Assembly (NCBI GenBank): GCA_004352715.1
Contig: SCFE01000070.1
Location: 520,749 to 584,748, forward strand
Direction of reading: 5' to 3'
Length of the DNA stretch: 64,000 nt
DNA from: Hofstenia miamia
Lineage: Eukaryota > Xenacoelomorpha > Acoela
Under the pieces are notes generated by a model, which saw nothing but the letters and a program-made list of their open reading frames with translations, searched no databases and had not been told where the DNA came from. The position numbers and the translations under genes are program-made. Positions 23,034 through 34,797 of the stretch are shown here, in pieces (positions within the stretch are counted from its first letter, which is position 1; each line of letters starts with the position of its first letter).

Positions 23034-23986
23034 GTGTAAAGTCACTCAGGGCTCTCTTTTGATTTTGATCATTTTTCATTTGTATTAGTGCTAAATACTG
23101 CCTTAAATTAGTTTATTGCATCACTGTGATGTCTTGATTATTCACTATCAGTTTTTGAGTGCAGTTATTCAAATTTAAAATTATCTGTCCCCTTGTTTTA
23201 GATAAAAGTTTAATTGCTCTATAATTTTGCAAAGGAACTCAAATGTGAATTTAGTAAATCCCAAACAGGTAATAATTCTCAAATTGTTATAAATATGTGA
23301 GAGACCTGTAGTGATTGCACAATATAATTAGTCTCACTTCAATCATGTTTGCTCTTTTTGAATTATTTATTAAGTTAACCATTTTAGATTCTTCAATGGA
23401 TTGTTATGTAATAATTATTGCTTAAGTTCCAGTGACAATTTGGGAGTTACTACACTGTGTTTTGGGCAACAACATGCTCACTTCCAGTTTGCAGCCCAAA
23501 TTGTGGTACCACATTAGGTTACAGCTATGACTAAGTATAGGGAAATTACAACTTCATTCAATCATTTCTTAATGCACTTAATAGATTACAATGTGATGAT
23601 AATATATCATTGATGAATGTGAATGCATGGCAACTACATATGATATTCATTATTTATTTACATGAGCTGAGGAAATAAGAAAAATTGAGATTTGGTTTAA
23701 TTGAACTAGAAATTAACAACTAGAGACACACAAGTAGCACCTTGGCAAGCTTGGATCTATTTGTGGATACTGCTTCAGTGTTATGCAATGTGAATTGGTC
23801 ACTGTTGGAAGATAATTCTCTGTGAAATATTTTCTGTTTCTTTATTGAACTGGCAAACTACCAATGTTCTCTTTTTCTGTTGGAATGCAGGTCACTCTCT
23901 ATGATGGTAGCATTTGTAACCTTCTGCCTATCAACTTAGTTTCCTAGTACCACTAGAGTAGTCAGAGCTCCCCTGTGAGTCTACAT
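23034..23986 (-). mobile_element. TA-flanked element, copy E
   Basis: Inverted relative to copies A-C and best matched to copy B. TA precedes GTGTAAAGTCACTCAGGGCT at 23034, and the other end AGCTCCCCTGTGAGTCTACAT is followed by TA. Both ends are clear, giving a length of about 953 bp. No coding capacity. Confidence 0.75.
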
Positions 23987-24929
23987 TACCAAATATTGAA
24001 TACATTATAATTCAAAGATTTATTACTAATGCTTTATTTAATCATGTGCATGTGCACACATATGTTTTCAAATTTACCACATGAATGACGTGGAAGTTCC
24101 ATTTGAATAAAATTCACCACTTAACAACATATCAGTATGAATCCAATTTGACATTCAAGGAAATTTCAAAAATTAATGTAATACTTACAACTTATATAGG
24201 CATGTGAATACCGTGGAAATTATAGCATGCATTGGAAGGTGCATAAATTTATTTAAGAAGAAACATTTGCTTCAAAGAACACTTAGATTCTGATAGAATG
24301 ACCAATAAACCAAAAATGTTCACCATTTTTTCAGTTTTTTTTTCATTTTTATATTTTTTAGAAAGCTTCATTTAAATCAAAATTTTAGTAGCAGGCATCA
24401 AATAAACCTAAATGCCTACATTCTATGTGATTTCAAATTCCCTTGACAAGAACAGGCTGGAGGTCTAGCAGGTAAGAACATAGTAATCTCATGTCTACAG
24501 GTGCTAAGGCTTTACATAAAAGTATATATAATATATATAATATAAAATTCAAAATTGATGTATATTATAAGAAACAGGCCAGAGTGAATCACCTAACATC
24601 CTATTGGTGAAGGAAGGCAGCCAAGAATGCATAGAATCCAGGCAGTGAAGCACTGACAATGTGTATTTTCAACTTCACTCTCTCTTGAATTAGTTGTTGT
24701 TTAACATTTATTAAGATAATGAATTAAAAAGACAACAAATTTAAGCAAAAGCAAAACTTTAATTAAATACTTAGACATTGCTCTATTGCATAATACCCAG
24801 TGAAAACAGTAAATGATTGCTATACCAAAGGTAGAGATTTTTGGCAACTGTAAACAGATTCAACATTAAATAACCTCAAATTTATGGAAACTAGATTAAT
24901 TGCTTTGACACTAGCATCTCTAGTATTGC

Positions 24930-25980
24930 TGTTTTAGGACAATCTGGTACAGCTCTTAAAGGGCATATAGTAACATTTGTGCATTTTGGACTAGAGGTCT
25001 AAGCTACTAAAATAATGGGTACTTTACATATTCATATTGTCATATTGTGCCCAATATTCAACCACATGCTATTGCTCATAATAATTTAAGTAGCATACTC
25101 CTGAAGTTCTTATTAACTTAATGTATACTCATTTATCAGGAAAAGTATTTGATATAGATAATGTAAATTTAGAAAATGCTTTAGCATGACTATTTTGATG
25201 ACAATGACGAGTATGAAAAGCGTAAATATTTAATCACTTTGTGTCTTTAGCAGAATGAGGTACATGTTGCAAAGATGTATCAAGTGCAACTAAATGTAGG
25301 TTAGGAATTCACTGTATGTAAATTGAAAAATTTGTTATTATGCAATTTTACAGAAAAAGCTGTTGTAAAAACAATGTTGCCACTTCACCCACCATTGAAA
25401 GGCCAATTTCATTTAATGAAATAGGCTAAAAATTAATGATATTTTTAATGCATCAAATGATGAATATAAAAAGGATGAAAATATATGCAATTGCATATTG
25501 CCATTTTAGCCAATCCTATAGGTAGGGAAGCTATTTACAGAAATTGTAAAGACTAAAGACGGATTTAAAATAATACCCAAACATCTATTTTATGCCAATA
25601 GAAGAGAAGGAATAAAAAAATATGAGTTTGTATGAATACGTTGCCATTGTTACTATAACATGAAATAAACCTGATAATGTCACTGAAAACAAAACTGGTC
25701 GTTGCTGCAATGCTCGATTTAGATTTATTAATAATTTTTGTGAATCTCGTGTACAATCTTTAAGACCTAAACAACTTGTACTTGGATTCTGTAAAATCTT
25801 TCAACCCACCTATCCTGGTAAAAAATTACAAAATCTATCCACTTTATAGACAAAAAAAGCTAATCACTTTGCTGAATTTGTAGCTGTAATTTTTTATCAA
25901 TGGGATATAAATGATTTGCCAGATGTTTCATTTGAGTTGATAGAATATAGAATGATCCTTGATACAAAATCAAATGATTT
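24930..25980 (+). pseudogene. Decayed ORF, possibly Helitron-like N-terminal region
   Basis: Plus-strand fragments TALKGHIVTFVHFGLE (about 24950), FDIDNVNLENALA (about 25150), then at 25680-25980 FINNFCESRVQSLRPKQ, LGFCKIFQPTYPGKK and FAEFVAVIFYQWDINDLP. The KGHIVTF...GLE and DIDNVNLENAL pieces remind me of the region upstream of the Rep domain in Helitron proteins. The match is weak, and stops and frameshifts are frequent. It spans the right edge of the CpG desert. Confidence 0.3.
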
Positions 25981-26459
25981 CATTTCAAGATCACGATATC
26001 TATCGTGGCTGTGGGTCCAGGTTGGTTATGACTTTTGTTATAAAATCGGGTGCGCTTATGGGTGGGTATACAAAAAAAGTATTGGGGTTAGAAAATCAAG
26101 CGCTAAAACACCAAAGCACTAAATAATTGGAGTGCATCTCAACAGAAAGTCTTAATTATCCAATTAGCAAGGTAACACCTTACAGAAACTGTGCTACATG
26201 TCAATAATTATGATTTCATACGTTACACCGCGTGCGCATCTCAGTGGATGTTTTAATCCAATTAACAGGTAACACCTAAGAGAAACTACGTACAAATACC
26301 CCTTCAATAATTATGATTTTTATTTGAATTTGAAGCGGTATGATAATGGAAATCCGTTGGTATGAGTCGGGTGCGGTTATGTATTTCAAACAATTTGCGG
26401 GTGCTGATTGAATGCGGATACAAACGCCGTGGGTGCGGGCTGGGTTGGGTGGAGAAATG

Positions 26460-27100
26460 TGCACCCTTAGTGATAATCACCCACAGATTTTCAATGATTT
26501 AATTTGAATCCGAGATATTTCCTGACCAAACTTGTAGTATGACACATGTTACATTTTGCATGAAGATGCCATCCCCATTTGGATACCAGTCAAGCAACTG
26601 AGGTATCATTTGATTCTGCACAACTTGAAGCTAGAAAACAGCATTCATCATGATCTCATGCACTTGCAATCGACAAGCTCTATAATAAAAAAACATTCCA
26701 CAAATCATCACTTTGTGGGATGTTAACACTTACCTCAAGGGTGGTAGTGAATTGCAGTTTGCCAAACTCTTTGTAATGTGGCTTTCTGACATTGGAAGAT
26801 TGACTCTGTCACTGAATGCAACCAGCCTGCAATCCTCCATAGACCAATTAATAAGATGGTGGGCACAAACCAATTTCTTGTGCATTATCTGCTTAGTCAT
26901 CAAAGTTTCAGCAAGCAGCATCCTGATCAAGGCTCGACTGTCTTTGTAAGGAGTTTTTTGTTTCTGGCTACATCTGCTTCTATTATAATAGGGAATTGAT
27001 TTTGCGAGATTTTTAGCTGCACTAAGTTATTGCGCATACTAGCAATGCTTCTTTGAGATAAATTTTACCGAAGTAAGGCTCGAATTTCTTCCATTTTCAG
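26460..27100 (-). pseudogene. Tc1-like transposase relic
   Basis: On the minus strand, MEEIRALLR starts near 27097. It is followed by a long open stretch (27027-26734) containing AETLMTKQIMHKKLVCAHHL, INWSMEDCRLVAFSD and RVNLPMSESH. W-x-x-E-D-x-x-x-V-x-F-S-D is the conserved segment around the first catalytic Asp of Tc1-family transposases. Further down, IPQLLDWYPNGDGIFMQ is the segment preceding the second Asp, but the Asp itself is replaced and the frame breaks. A GTAAGT at 26733 could be a donor by chance. It is dead. Confidence 0.6.
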
Positions 27101-27224
27101 TAGAGTTAAGCAAATGAAAATCCAAAGAGTTCACTTATTGACTTGCCACCCCCTTATCCAGTTGTTGTCTATTCGTAAACCTTCAATTTTATTTTTATAT
27201 TATGTCATTTATATATTATAGCAA

Positions 27225-27291
27225 TTTTAAATATATATGTATATATATATATATACATATATACACAATTATAAACATATATATACACAAT

Positions 27292-27363
<72 letters not shown>

Positions 27364-27366
27364 TAT
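27225..27366. repeat. Long (TA)n microsatellite
   Basis: Imperfect TA/CA-interrupted tract followed by a pure (TA)n run at about 27298-27360. Confidence 0.95.
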
Positions 27367-28262
27367 ATAATTAGTAAGGTACTTGAGATATTGAATGAAA
27401 TTTATTAAATAGTTTCTAGAAAACTATCAGCACGTACTGAATGGGAAATATGTTATGCCTATTTCAATGCTAATTGAGGAAATATTGCAAGAAACGTGTA
27501 GGTTGGAAGTTTTCGCAAAACTTGTGTAATTATTGTAATTATTTCCGAATTAGAATTGTGTAGGACTGAACACTTAAGGCGTGGAGAAATTATTTTGAAT
27601 AAAGCACTAATTTATCCTTTTGAAAAACCTGCCAATCACTAGCGAATCATATTCTGCATTCGAGTGCCTAAGCTGCACAGTTAGAAATCATTGATTGTCC
27701 AATATTTTTTGAAGAATGAATAGAATAGGAAAATGGAAGAATTGTAATTATATATAAAAAGCAAAATTTGCATTCATTTCTATTGTACTTAACGAGAAGA
27801 TATAAAAACCCGAAAGGATAAATTCTAAACATGCTTAAATATATATTTGAACAGACTTGAGGGAGTGGTTGGGAGAACTTCTTTTTGCATCAAATCTTAT
27901 TAAATTTTTTTTTTGAAATTTATGCTTTGTATAGGAAGGACCTCAGTTCAGCCCTTCTAATAATAACATTTTTTTAGCTCCTCATCGTGTAAACAAATAA
28001 TGTGCAGTTATCAAATTCTAGTGCTCTCATTTTTACATATTTAGTGTACTGAAAATATAAATATACTTTATATACATATACGGGCTCTAGATACTATGGG
28101 ATTTGTATCTACCGCCCGCAATTTCTGATTTTCCATAGCATTTTTTGCTGGAAAGACAGAATAATTCATTTTATTAAAAATATTTTACATTGCGTATAAA
28201 CTGACAGTAATGTCAAATATTTGCATTCTAACCTTAATAATCATTCAGGTTCATGATCATGG

Positions 28263-28905
28263 ATGCTGACTGATTATATAATTGCTCAGCTTAAAGAAAT
28301 GCGAAAATTGTCATCAACAATATTCCAGCAAGATGGAGCGAGGCCACATACCGCTCATCAAACTCTCCAGCTTCTCAAGTTTCCTGGACGTGTAGTTTCA
28401 CGCGAGGGGGAACTTGTTTGGCCGGAGTATTCACCCGATCTTTCACCAGATGATTTTGCTATTTGGGGTTACCTCAAGGGCAGAATACACGGTCGAAGCT
28501 TCAATGACATGCCGGAACTCAAAGATTCCATCACTACTAATCTAAGAGAAATTCCTCAAAACTTCTACAGTTCGGCTGTTGAATCAATCATCAGAAGATG
28601 GCACTTATGTCTTGAAGAGGACTGTGATGTGGTGGCCATATAGATTTCTTGATCATTGTCTTTACATTTCTTCCTTTAAATTTGAATTACTCATGATAGG
28701 AGATTATATCAGTCAAAGAGTTGCTTCATTGATACACGATGCATAAAAAATGGTGGGTTTTTTTTAACAATAAAACATTGTTCATAATCAGTCATAACCA
28801 CAAAGTTGAAAGGCAAAAGGTAAACCCCCTTATTCAAGAATTGATTTTTTAGAAATTAAAGGCATTTTAATTTTCTCATAAAATCCTAGACACCCTGAAC
28901 ATGCA
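28263..28905 (+). pseudogene. Mariner-like transposase, 3' fragment
   Basis: An open frame of 126 codons (28263-28643) begins inside a transposase: IFQQDGARPHTAHQ carries the second catalytic Asp, and WPEYSPDLSPDDFAIWGYLKG carries the third. It ends with the usual C-terminal helix and a stop. The 5' half with the DNA-binding domain is missing. Downstream, CTAGACACCCTGAA at about 28886-28900 looks like the right terminal inverted repeat. Truncated, therefore inactive, though the retained part is undamaged and so relatively young. Confidence 0.75.
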
Positions 28906-29129
28906 TATTGTTTTACCGATATTTAGTTAGTTTGATTTTAATAGCATTTAGAAGTTGTCTGTTCTTGCGGTATCTTTACATAAATATATTTGTGATATAA
29001 AACGCCCACTTAAAAGCTGTTAAATTCTGGTTCTTAAATGTCTTTTAGGTTCTCGTTCTCGGATATATGATTTTTAGAATTCATTAAATTGGTATTCATA
29101 TGTTAAGAATGAAACTATATTTTTCAGCA

Positions 29130-29132
29130 CTA

Positions 29133-29172
<40 letters not shown>

Positions 29173-29258
29173 GATANNNNNNNNNNNNNNNNNNNNNNNN
29201 NNNNNNNNNNNNNNNNNNNNNNNNNNNNNNNNNNNNNNATATATATATATATATATGT
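29130..29258. repeat. (TA)n tract with 62-N gap
   Basis: (TA)n with ATGTAGATA on the left side and ATGTAGATAGAC on the right of N 29177-29238. The repeated flank suggests the gap may be an unresolved tandem copy. Confidence 0.9.
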
Positions 29259-29818
29259 AGATAGACAAACGAAGCCAATTGGAGCGCAAGCATTGAGAGA
29301 TCAGAAGGAACGGTACTGAAGATGCCAGTTACTTCAGATTTCATGCAAAGATTGTGACCACACTAAGCTTTAAAATATAAGTCGAAATAAGAGACACCCT
29401 CTTACTCTGCGATGCTCTCAGATCATGGATATCTTAAATAGTTGTAAGCTATAATTAAAAATTTGAAGACAATACTAGAAAATTTAAGGATAAAACTTTT
29501 ACGCAATTTTTTAGCCCATTTCAAATTATCTGAAAATAGTGATCAAACTGCTGCTAGTTATTATATTATTTACTATTCGCCAACTGTTGTCCCTGAATAA
29601 AAATCTCATTTTATCCAGGACCCGTATATGTATATATGTACGGGAATGCCTTTATGTGTGCATACAATTTGTACCTTGTGCGCATAACCTCCGATTTTCA
29701 AGGGGGATTCAAACTCTTAAATTTCATAAATTTGCTTCTAAGCCAAAAATATTAGCCAATCAGATGCTTTTGAATTTTTGTAAATGACATTAAATTCAGT
29801 TTTTCATTTACTTAAGGA

Positions 29819-30315
29819 ATGAATTTTGTTTCGGTTTGCTTTTGGTTATTTCTCATAAAATTGGCTCATTCTTGCTCATCCGACGAATATATCTGTAATG
29901 ATCTAAGCTGTATTTCACTTCATAAAGTCAATGATGGCATAATTGATTGTCCTTTAAATTATGATGACGAAGAAGGACGGTATTCTTGCCATAATGGGAT
30001 GCTTAAGTGCACTAGTTTTCCAAATATATGTATCCCGATCATTGCTGTCTGCAATGGCCGTATTGACTGCCCCAACGGAGAGGATGAGGAATTTTGTGAA
30101 GGCTGCTCTACCTTCAACTGTGACAATGGCAAATGTTTAAATTCGTCAAAAACATGTCAGACAAAAGCAGATTGTATTCCAACTTGCATTTGTCCATTTG
30201 GACATATGATATGCAACAACAATGAGTTTATTGAAGAATTTGGAGAATATAAACAGATTTGCATCAAACCAACTGAATGTAGGAAAATTTGTTAAAAGCC
30301 GCTGCTCACATGTTT
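29819..30315 (+). CDS. LDLa-module class A GPCR, exon 1 (signal peptide, LDLa modules; in-frame stop)
   Basis: Begins with a signal peptide (MNFVSVCFWLFLIKLAHSC). Cysteine-rich modules follow: CNDLSCISL...DGIIDCPLNYDDEE, then CIPIIAVCNGRIDCPNGEDEEFC, the latter a good LDL-receptor class A module with its acidic calcium cage. These form the extracellular N-terminus of the receptor in exons 3-4. The best donor is TT-GTAAGT at 30316 and leaves phase 2, exactly what exon 2 needs. However, TAA at 30293-30295 lies in frame seven codons before it. The copy may be a nonsense allele or pseudogene, the stop may be a sequencing error, or another donor is used. Confidence 0.65.
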
Positions 30316-30419
30316 GTAAGTAGTTTGAAATTATGAAGGTTTATAAAGATGTCTAACAGTTGAATGAATTGTAGAGAACCACACACATATATATTTTTTT
30401 TCAAAATACAATATTTTAG

Positions 30420-30714
30420 ATCATCAAAAAAGTGCAACACAAAAGAAGAGAGTTGTAATGAAAATGCCTTCTGCCAGTCTAATGTGTTTTTTGACACAAC
30501 TGATGAAAATATGTGTTGCAATCAAAATGATAGTGAAATGAAATGCTATGAAGATTTCTCTGGCCCATGCACTGTTTCACATGAACAAATTTGTAATCAC
30601 CACTTAGACTGCAAAAATGGACAAGACGAAAATTATAAAATAGGCTGCCCCGTATTTCCTTTAGACTGTAATTTACAATTTGCCTACAACCACGAATCTC
30701 AGGCTTATCACGAG
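30420..30714 (+). CDS. LDLa-module class A GPCR, exon 2
   Basis: Acceptor ATATTTTAG ends at 30419 and donor GAG-GTAAAA starts at 30715. Length 295 bp, entering phase 2 and leaving phase 0. It encodes further disulphide-rich sequence: KKCNTKEESCNENAFC, then CTVSHEQICNHHLDCKNGQDE, another LDLa-like module with the C-x-x-x-x-D-C-x-x-G-x-D-E pattern. Its phase joins directly to the 7TM exon, placing LDLa modules and the receptor in one gene. Extracellular LDLa modules on class A receptors are known from relaxin-type receptors and molluscan GRL101. Confidence 0.7.
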
Positions 30715-32344
30715 GTAAAATTATGATTCCTCTTAAACAGAACGTTATTAGATGCAAAAGTTAAAGAATTTTTGTTGAAAATTCAGTGGAATTTGAATTT
30801 TTTTAGCTTTGAAAATTCAAAAAATTTGGTGTTAAATATATTAATTACGATTAGTGAGATGAATTGAGACGATTTCCAACTAATCAAAATACCATAAGTT
30901 CACTTTTAGAATTATTCATTGAAATATAATAATAAAAAATGATAAAAGAAATCCTATATTTCCTGATATTTTACAGGATAAAGCACAAACAGTAACGACT
31001 GTCTTACAGATAATTATTCCTAACGAGTGGTGTTTTTAAAATATTTAAATTTTTTGAAAATTGCAAAAACTACATCATAATAATCAGGAAATTAACAATA
31101 AGCAATCAATCTTCTAGATTTCAAATGTAATGGTTTGACGAAATGAAAGAACAGAATGTAGACTTATACAAGCAGAAATGTAGACATAACTTTTCTACCT
31201 TAAGATGCAAAACTTAGAAAACGATTGAACTACTTTACATGTGAAACCCACTAATGTGTTTATGAAACCTTTGTCTATTTCGAAGCCTATAGAATAATTG
31301 TAGCTCCACAAAACTAAAGGGAATTTTTAATATTTGTTTTATATATTTGGACAAAATTTGAGACCAATGCTTTTGGTATACTTCCAAAAGCATATTTATA
31401 TGCCTCTTTTCGTACAGCAAATCGCCAGGTCGTGATAAAAATGTAGGCCTTGAAAGTCCAGACTAGAGCATTAGTGTCTCCAAATTCGGAAAAAATTTAT
31501 AAGAATTCTCATTTGAAATTATTTAACTGTTATCAATGAAAGATGAAACACTCTTCAGCAAAAACTATTTCGATGTTACACAAGCACATTTTCTCTAAAA
31601 TACTTCGTCTGAGTGACAAAAACTGAGAAATTAATCAATTTATTTTCAAAATTTTACAGAGGTCTATGCATTTGGCAAATTTCAATATTTCCAATAATAA
31701 TCAGCTAAACACAAATACATATACAGAAATTTGATGCTCACAAGTTCAATATTATATTCAAAACTTACATTTGATGTTCAGAAATATTTAGCAATGTTCA
31801 CAAGGTGCAAACATAAATTGCATTAACACTTGGTCATATAAGTGAATTAAGAATTTACCAAAATTAAATGACATTTGTCATTCATCTGCTCAGTAAAAAA
31901 TGTTCAAATATTCCCAAAAGCATTATTTTCGTGTTTTGAATGTAAATTTTAAATTTCTGATTTCAATATGAAAATGGTTAAGAAAGCAGAAATGGACAAA
32001 TTTATAGTTAAAATGGCGAATGTTGAACATAGTTCAATTCAATGTTTGTTGTGGCTGACGCTGCACTATGTTGTCATTATTGATGATGAACTTCTTTCCA
32101 GTATTAAGTTGTGCACCTCAGTTTATATGTCTCCGCAAATAAACAAATTGTGTGTGAGAATTCTGTTCCAAGTACTACATCTTTTAACTTTCAAACGAAT
32201 TATTTTTGATATCATGAAATCAGGGTGTGTGAAAAAATGACTGTATTCGAAAATTTTTACAAAGAGCTCCTTTGTTTTTGACGCATTATGATAAAAAATC
32301 TAAAACTTAAGCCATAAATGATAAATTTTAATTTATTTCCTTAG
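30715..32344 (+). other. Receptor intron 2, nothing recognised
   Basis: AT-rich intron of about 1.6 kb between the LDLa exon and the 7TM exon; no exon-like or transposon signature seen. Confidence 0.5.
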
Positions 32345-33435
32345 GATATTCACAGCAACAACTACTACTTTGATCATGTCTTTGTGAGTAGAAGGTTTAT
32401 AACAATGTGCGAATTCCCTAACTGGAGAAAAGATTTTGAAGAGCACAGATTCAAGTTCCAGTCCATGTCCAAGAAATCATTCCTTTCAATGAATATAACA
32501 AATGCAATCATTTGCATCACCGGTTTTCTGTTTGGACTTCCACTAAATATACTTTTGGCAGAAATTCTAATAAAAGAGTTGTTCAAAAAGAATTTTAACT
32601 TTTTGTTCATTTTCATTGGAACAATTACCGACATACTAAACATTTCTGTTCGACTGAGTATTATGTCAATTGAGTTAATTGCACCCAAAAGGATTTTTGG
32701 AGAACTGACATATACTTCGCACACTGCCCATTACTATTTCCCAGACTACTTTATTGTCTGTAGAATAATCAATTGCATCAGAGCGTTCAATCAATTCTTA
32801 TCACCTGCAATATTGGTGGTTATTGCAGTTGAGAGATTAATTTTGACTAATTTTCCTTTAAAGGCAAAATGCATTTTAACCATCAGAATTCGTTCAATTG
32901 TCGCGTTGATCCTTGTATTAACTACGTCAATTGTAAGCATATTGTATATTCATCAAGCTAAATGGGATTTCATGGATTTTGGATCGCGATGGGTCATTTT
33001 TGACACTTCTGTTCATTGCGTATTTGGCCTATTACCACTTTACAAATATAGAGCGAGACTGAATCTTGAATCGAACCCAATTTTCGTTATTGGAAAGAAC
33101 AAACTAATCAACAGTTTTGTTGAACTTTGTTTCTCAGTGGTCATACCTGAGATCCTTCAAATCTTCATATATTGTTGGATATATATTTCGAAATCAAACA
33201 GTAAATTTGCTAGTGCAACGAAAAAACGTTTTACTCGCATATGTTTACTTGGTAGCCTGGTATATTTTGTGCTAAGCCTGCCTTTAATCTTTACAAAGTT
33301 CATTGTAATTTTACACAGCTACCGCATATCATGGCAATACCATAATGAGAATAAAATATGTGCAAGTTGTATCGAAGTGAGCCTTCCAAAATCCCACTTT
33401 TGGAGTTCGTCTGGAGTTTTTTCCCACGCAGCCAA
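32345..33435 (+). CDS. LDLa-module class A GPCR, exon 3 (TM1-TM6)
   Basis: Acceptor CCTTAG at 32344, open for 363 codons in phase 0. A juxtamembrane segment (about 50 residues) leads to TM1 (IICITGFLFGLPLNILLA), TM2 (FIFIGTITDILNISVRL), then a Cys that starts TM3. TM3 ends in AVERL at about 32825-32839, so the usual DRY is VER. TM4 (IVALILVLTTSIVSILYI), a loop Cys in VHCVF, TM5 (VVIPEILQIFIYCWIYI) and TM6 (CLLGSLVYFVLSLPLIF) follow. It is a rhodopsin-class receptor; ligand unknown. No LRR block is seen, unlike RXFP1/2. The donor is taken as CCAA-GTAATT at 33436 because it alone gives the phase needed by exon 4, making a long third extracellular loop; an unseen small exon is possible. Confidence 0.78.
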
Positions 33436-33582
33436 GTAATTATTTTACATATATATTTTTTAGAAACTAATAATCTATTCTTCTACTTTTTAGTTACAAT
33501 CTATATACCAAAAATTTATGCTATTCGAAATGTATGCTTCGCTATAATAATATAGATAAAAAATATATAGTTTAGCACAGTA

Positions 33583-33621
<39 letters not shown>

Positions 33622-33639
33622 ATATATTACAAGTTGTTT

Positions 33640-34310
33640 TAACTCTTGCAGTGCAGTTGGTGCTTTGGTATGAAGTACTTTTGAAATCAATGTTTCCCAG
33701 AACCAATATCCAAGGGGTTGATATATGGCGATTTTGCTTGCTAACCAATGACACGATCTTCTGTAAAAGTTTGTCTCAGGTCAATAGTTGCTTAATGATG
33801 CGGTGCGTCATCCTGCATCATGTTATCCGTGAGAGTTGCCGCGTTTGAACAAATGGTGTCTGCCGCATATCCTGATACTTTTCTGCATTCATTGTTTTGT
33901 ATCGAAGATGATTGGTGTTGGTAAAAATGATGAAGTAAATCCAAACCAAATTCCAACTTTGATGGAATGCAAACGTTTTGTTTTGATATGATTTGGTTCT
34001 ACTGAACTCCATATCCGGCAATTATGTCTTTTAATAGCCTCCTTCAGGAGTAGATAGGCATCATCACTCCATAAAATTAGCGGTATAAAATATTGCTAAT
34101 TGGGAAGCTAATTGGTTCGTCATCTTACGTAACTTATTGTAATAAGCGTAGTTTGTAAGGATAGAGATTCAAATGAATGCACATAATGCGTTGAACGTTT
34201 TTTTGAGGAATGCCAGTTTCATTGCTGACAATCTGGTTGATAAATTTTTTCTTAATTGCCACGGTTTCTTCCACTTCTGCAACTCAAGAGTCCATCAGTC
34301 TAAGTCTTCC
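33640..34310 (-). pseudogene. Mariner-like transposase relic in receptor intron
   Basis: Minus strand. ETGIPQKNVQRIMCIHLNLY PYKLRL near 34200, then HNCRIWSSVEPNHIK near 34010, the segment after the first catalytic Asp in this group. MMQDDAPHH-like sequence near 33820 corresponds to QDGAPPH with the second Asp; RQTFTEDRVIG and PYINPLDI near 33740-33710 precede and include the third. Several frameshifts and stops. It is a different lineage from the copies at 28.3 and 57.4 kb. Confidence 0.65.
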
Positions 34311-34378
34311 CATTTTAGGGGCACTTGTAGCTGAACGTTTGTTCAATTTTTTTCACCAATCTTGTTATCTTTGTAGAA

Positions 34379-34797
34379 CAGAAGTTGGAATCGGTTGGGA
34401 GAATCGACGTTTCGATTCGATTCGGTTCGGTTTCAGGTACAAAATCTTAGAAAAATCGGGTACGGTTTTGGGTAAGCCCACATGTTTTGGGAAAACCCCA
34501 GCTACTTCAATGTGCCCTAAGAAGGCCTTAATTCAATAATAATTTATTTATTTATTGATGGCATTTGCATGGTAGGTTTCTGGGGAAACAGGTCTTTATT
34601 AGCACTGCTGCAATTATAATTAACAGTTGATATTAATGCTGGCGCATTCAAAACAACAATAACAAACTTAGGCATTTCGGGTAGGATTTGGGTACGATAT
34701 AGTGCATTTTAGAAAATTCGACTAAATTCGGTATCAGGTACGTGTAAAAAAATCGGTTCGGTTTCAGTTCCAAATTTTGTACCCAATTCCAACTGTG
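34379..34797. mobile_element. hAT-type non-autonomous element (AGTTGGAAT family)
   Basis: Inverted ends CAGAAGTTGGAATCGG and CACAGTTGGAATTGGG (complement of the right end), flanked by near-identical 8-bp duplications TTGTAGAA (34371-34378) and TTGTACAA (34798-34805). Eight-base duplications and CA(G)-type ends are hAT hallmarks. It has no coding capacity. Direct internal repeats ATCGGTTCGGTTTCAG and TTCGGTTCGGTTTCAGGTAC occur near both ends. Confidence 0.7.

Larger units (their letters stand above)
7141..25205. other. CpG-desert block of decayed mobile elements
   Basis: Reading every line, CG occurs only near 9747, 11944, 18610, 19432, 24089 and 24212 across about 18 kb; the last CG on the left is at 7138 and frequent CG resumes at about 25208. 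Flanking DNA has many per kb. TG and CA are abundant, as expected from deamination of methylated CpG. The block holds five related TA-flanked elements, a PolB/helicase relic, a gag-like relic and internal duplications, and no intact gene. The hAT, mariner and pogo relics seen elsewhere in the window were not found inside it. Confidence 0.85.

Noticed and set aside
13797-23986. Reading copies B and E (and C and D) as the long terminal inverted repeats of a Maverick/Polinton
   Set aside because: Copies D and E each have inverted ends and TA flanks on both sides, and copy A has no inverted partner, so each ~0.95-kb unit is its own element. No integrase, protease or packaging ATPase was seen.
25980-26470. 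GC-richer segment (GGGTGCGCTTATGGGTGGG, GGGTGCGGGCTGGG) as another hAT element
   Set aside because: I could not find matching inverted ends or a flank duplication; it may be a remnant interrupting the Tc1-like relic but is not supportable.
32374-32724. Minus-strand ORF over the class A receptor
   Set aside because: Shadow of TM1-TM2 coding sequence on the plus strand.
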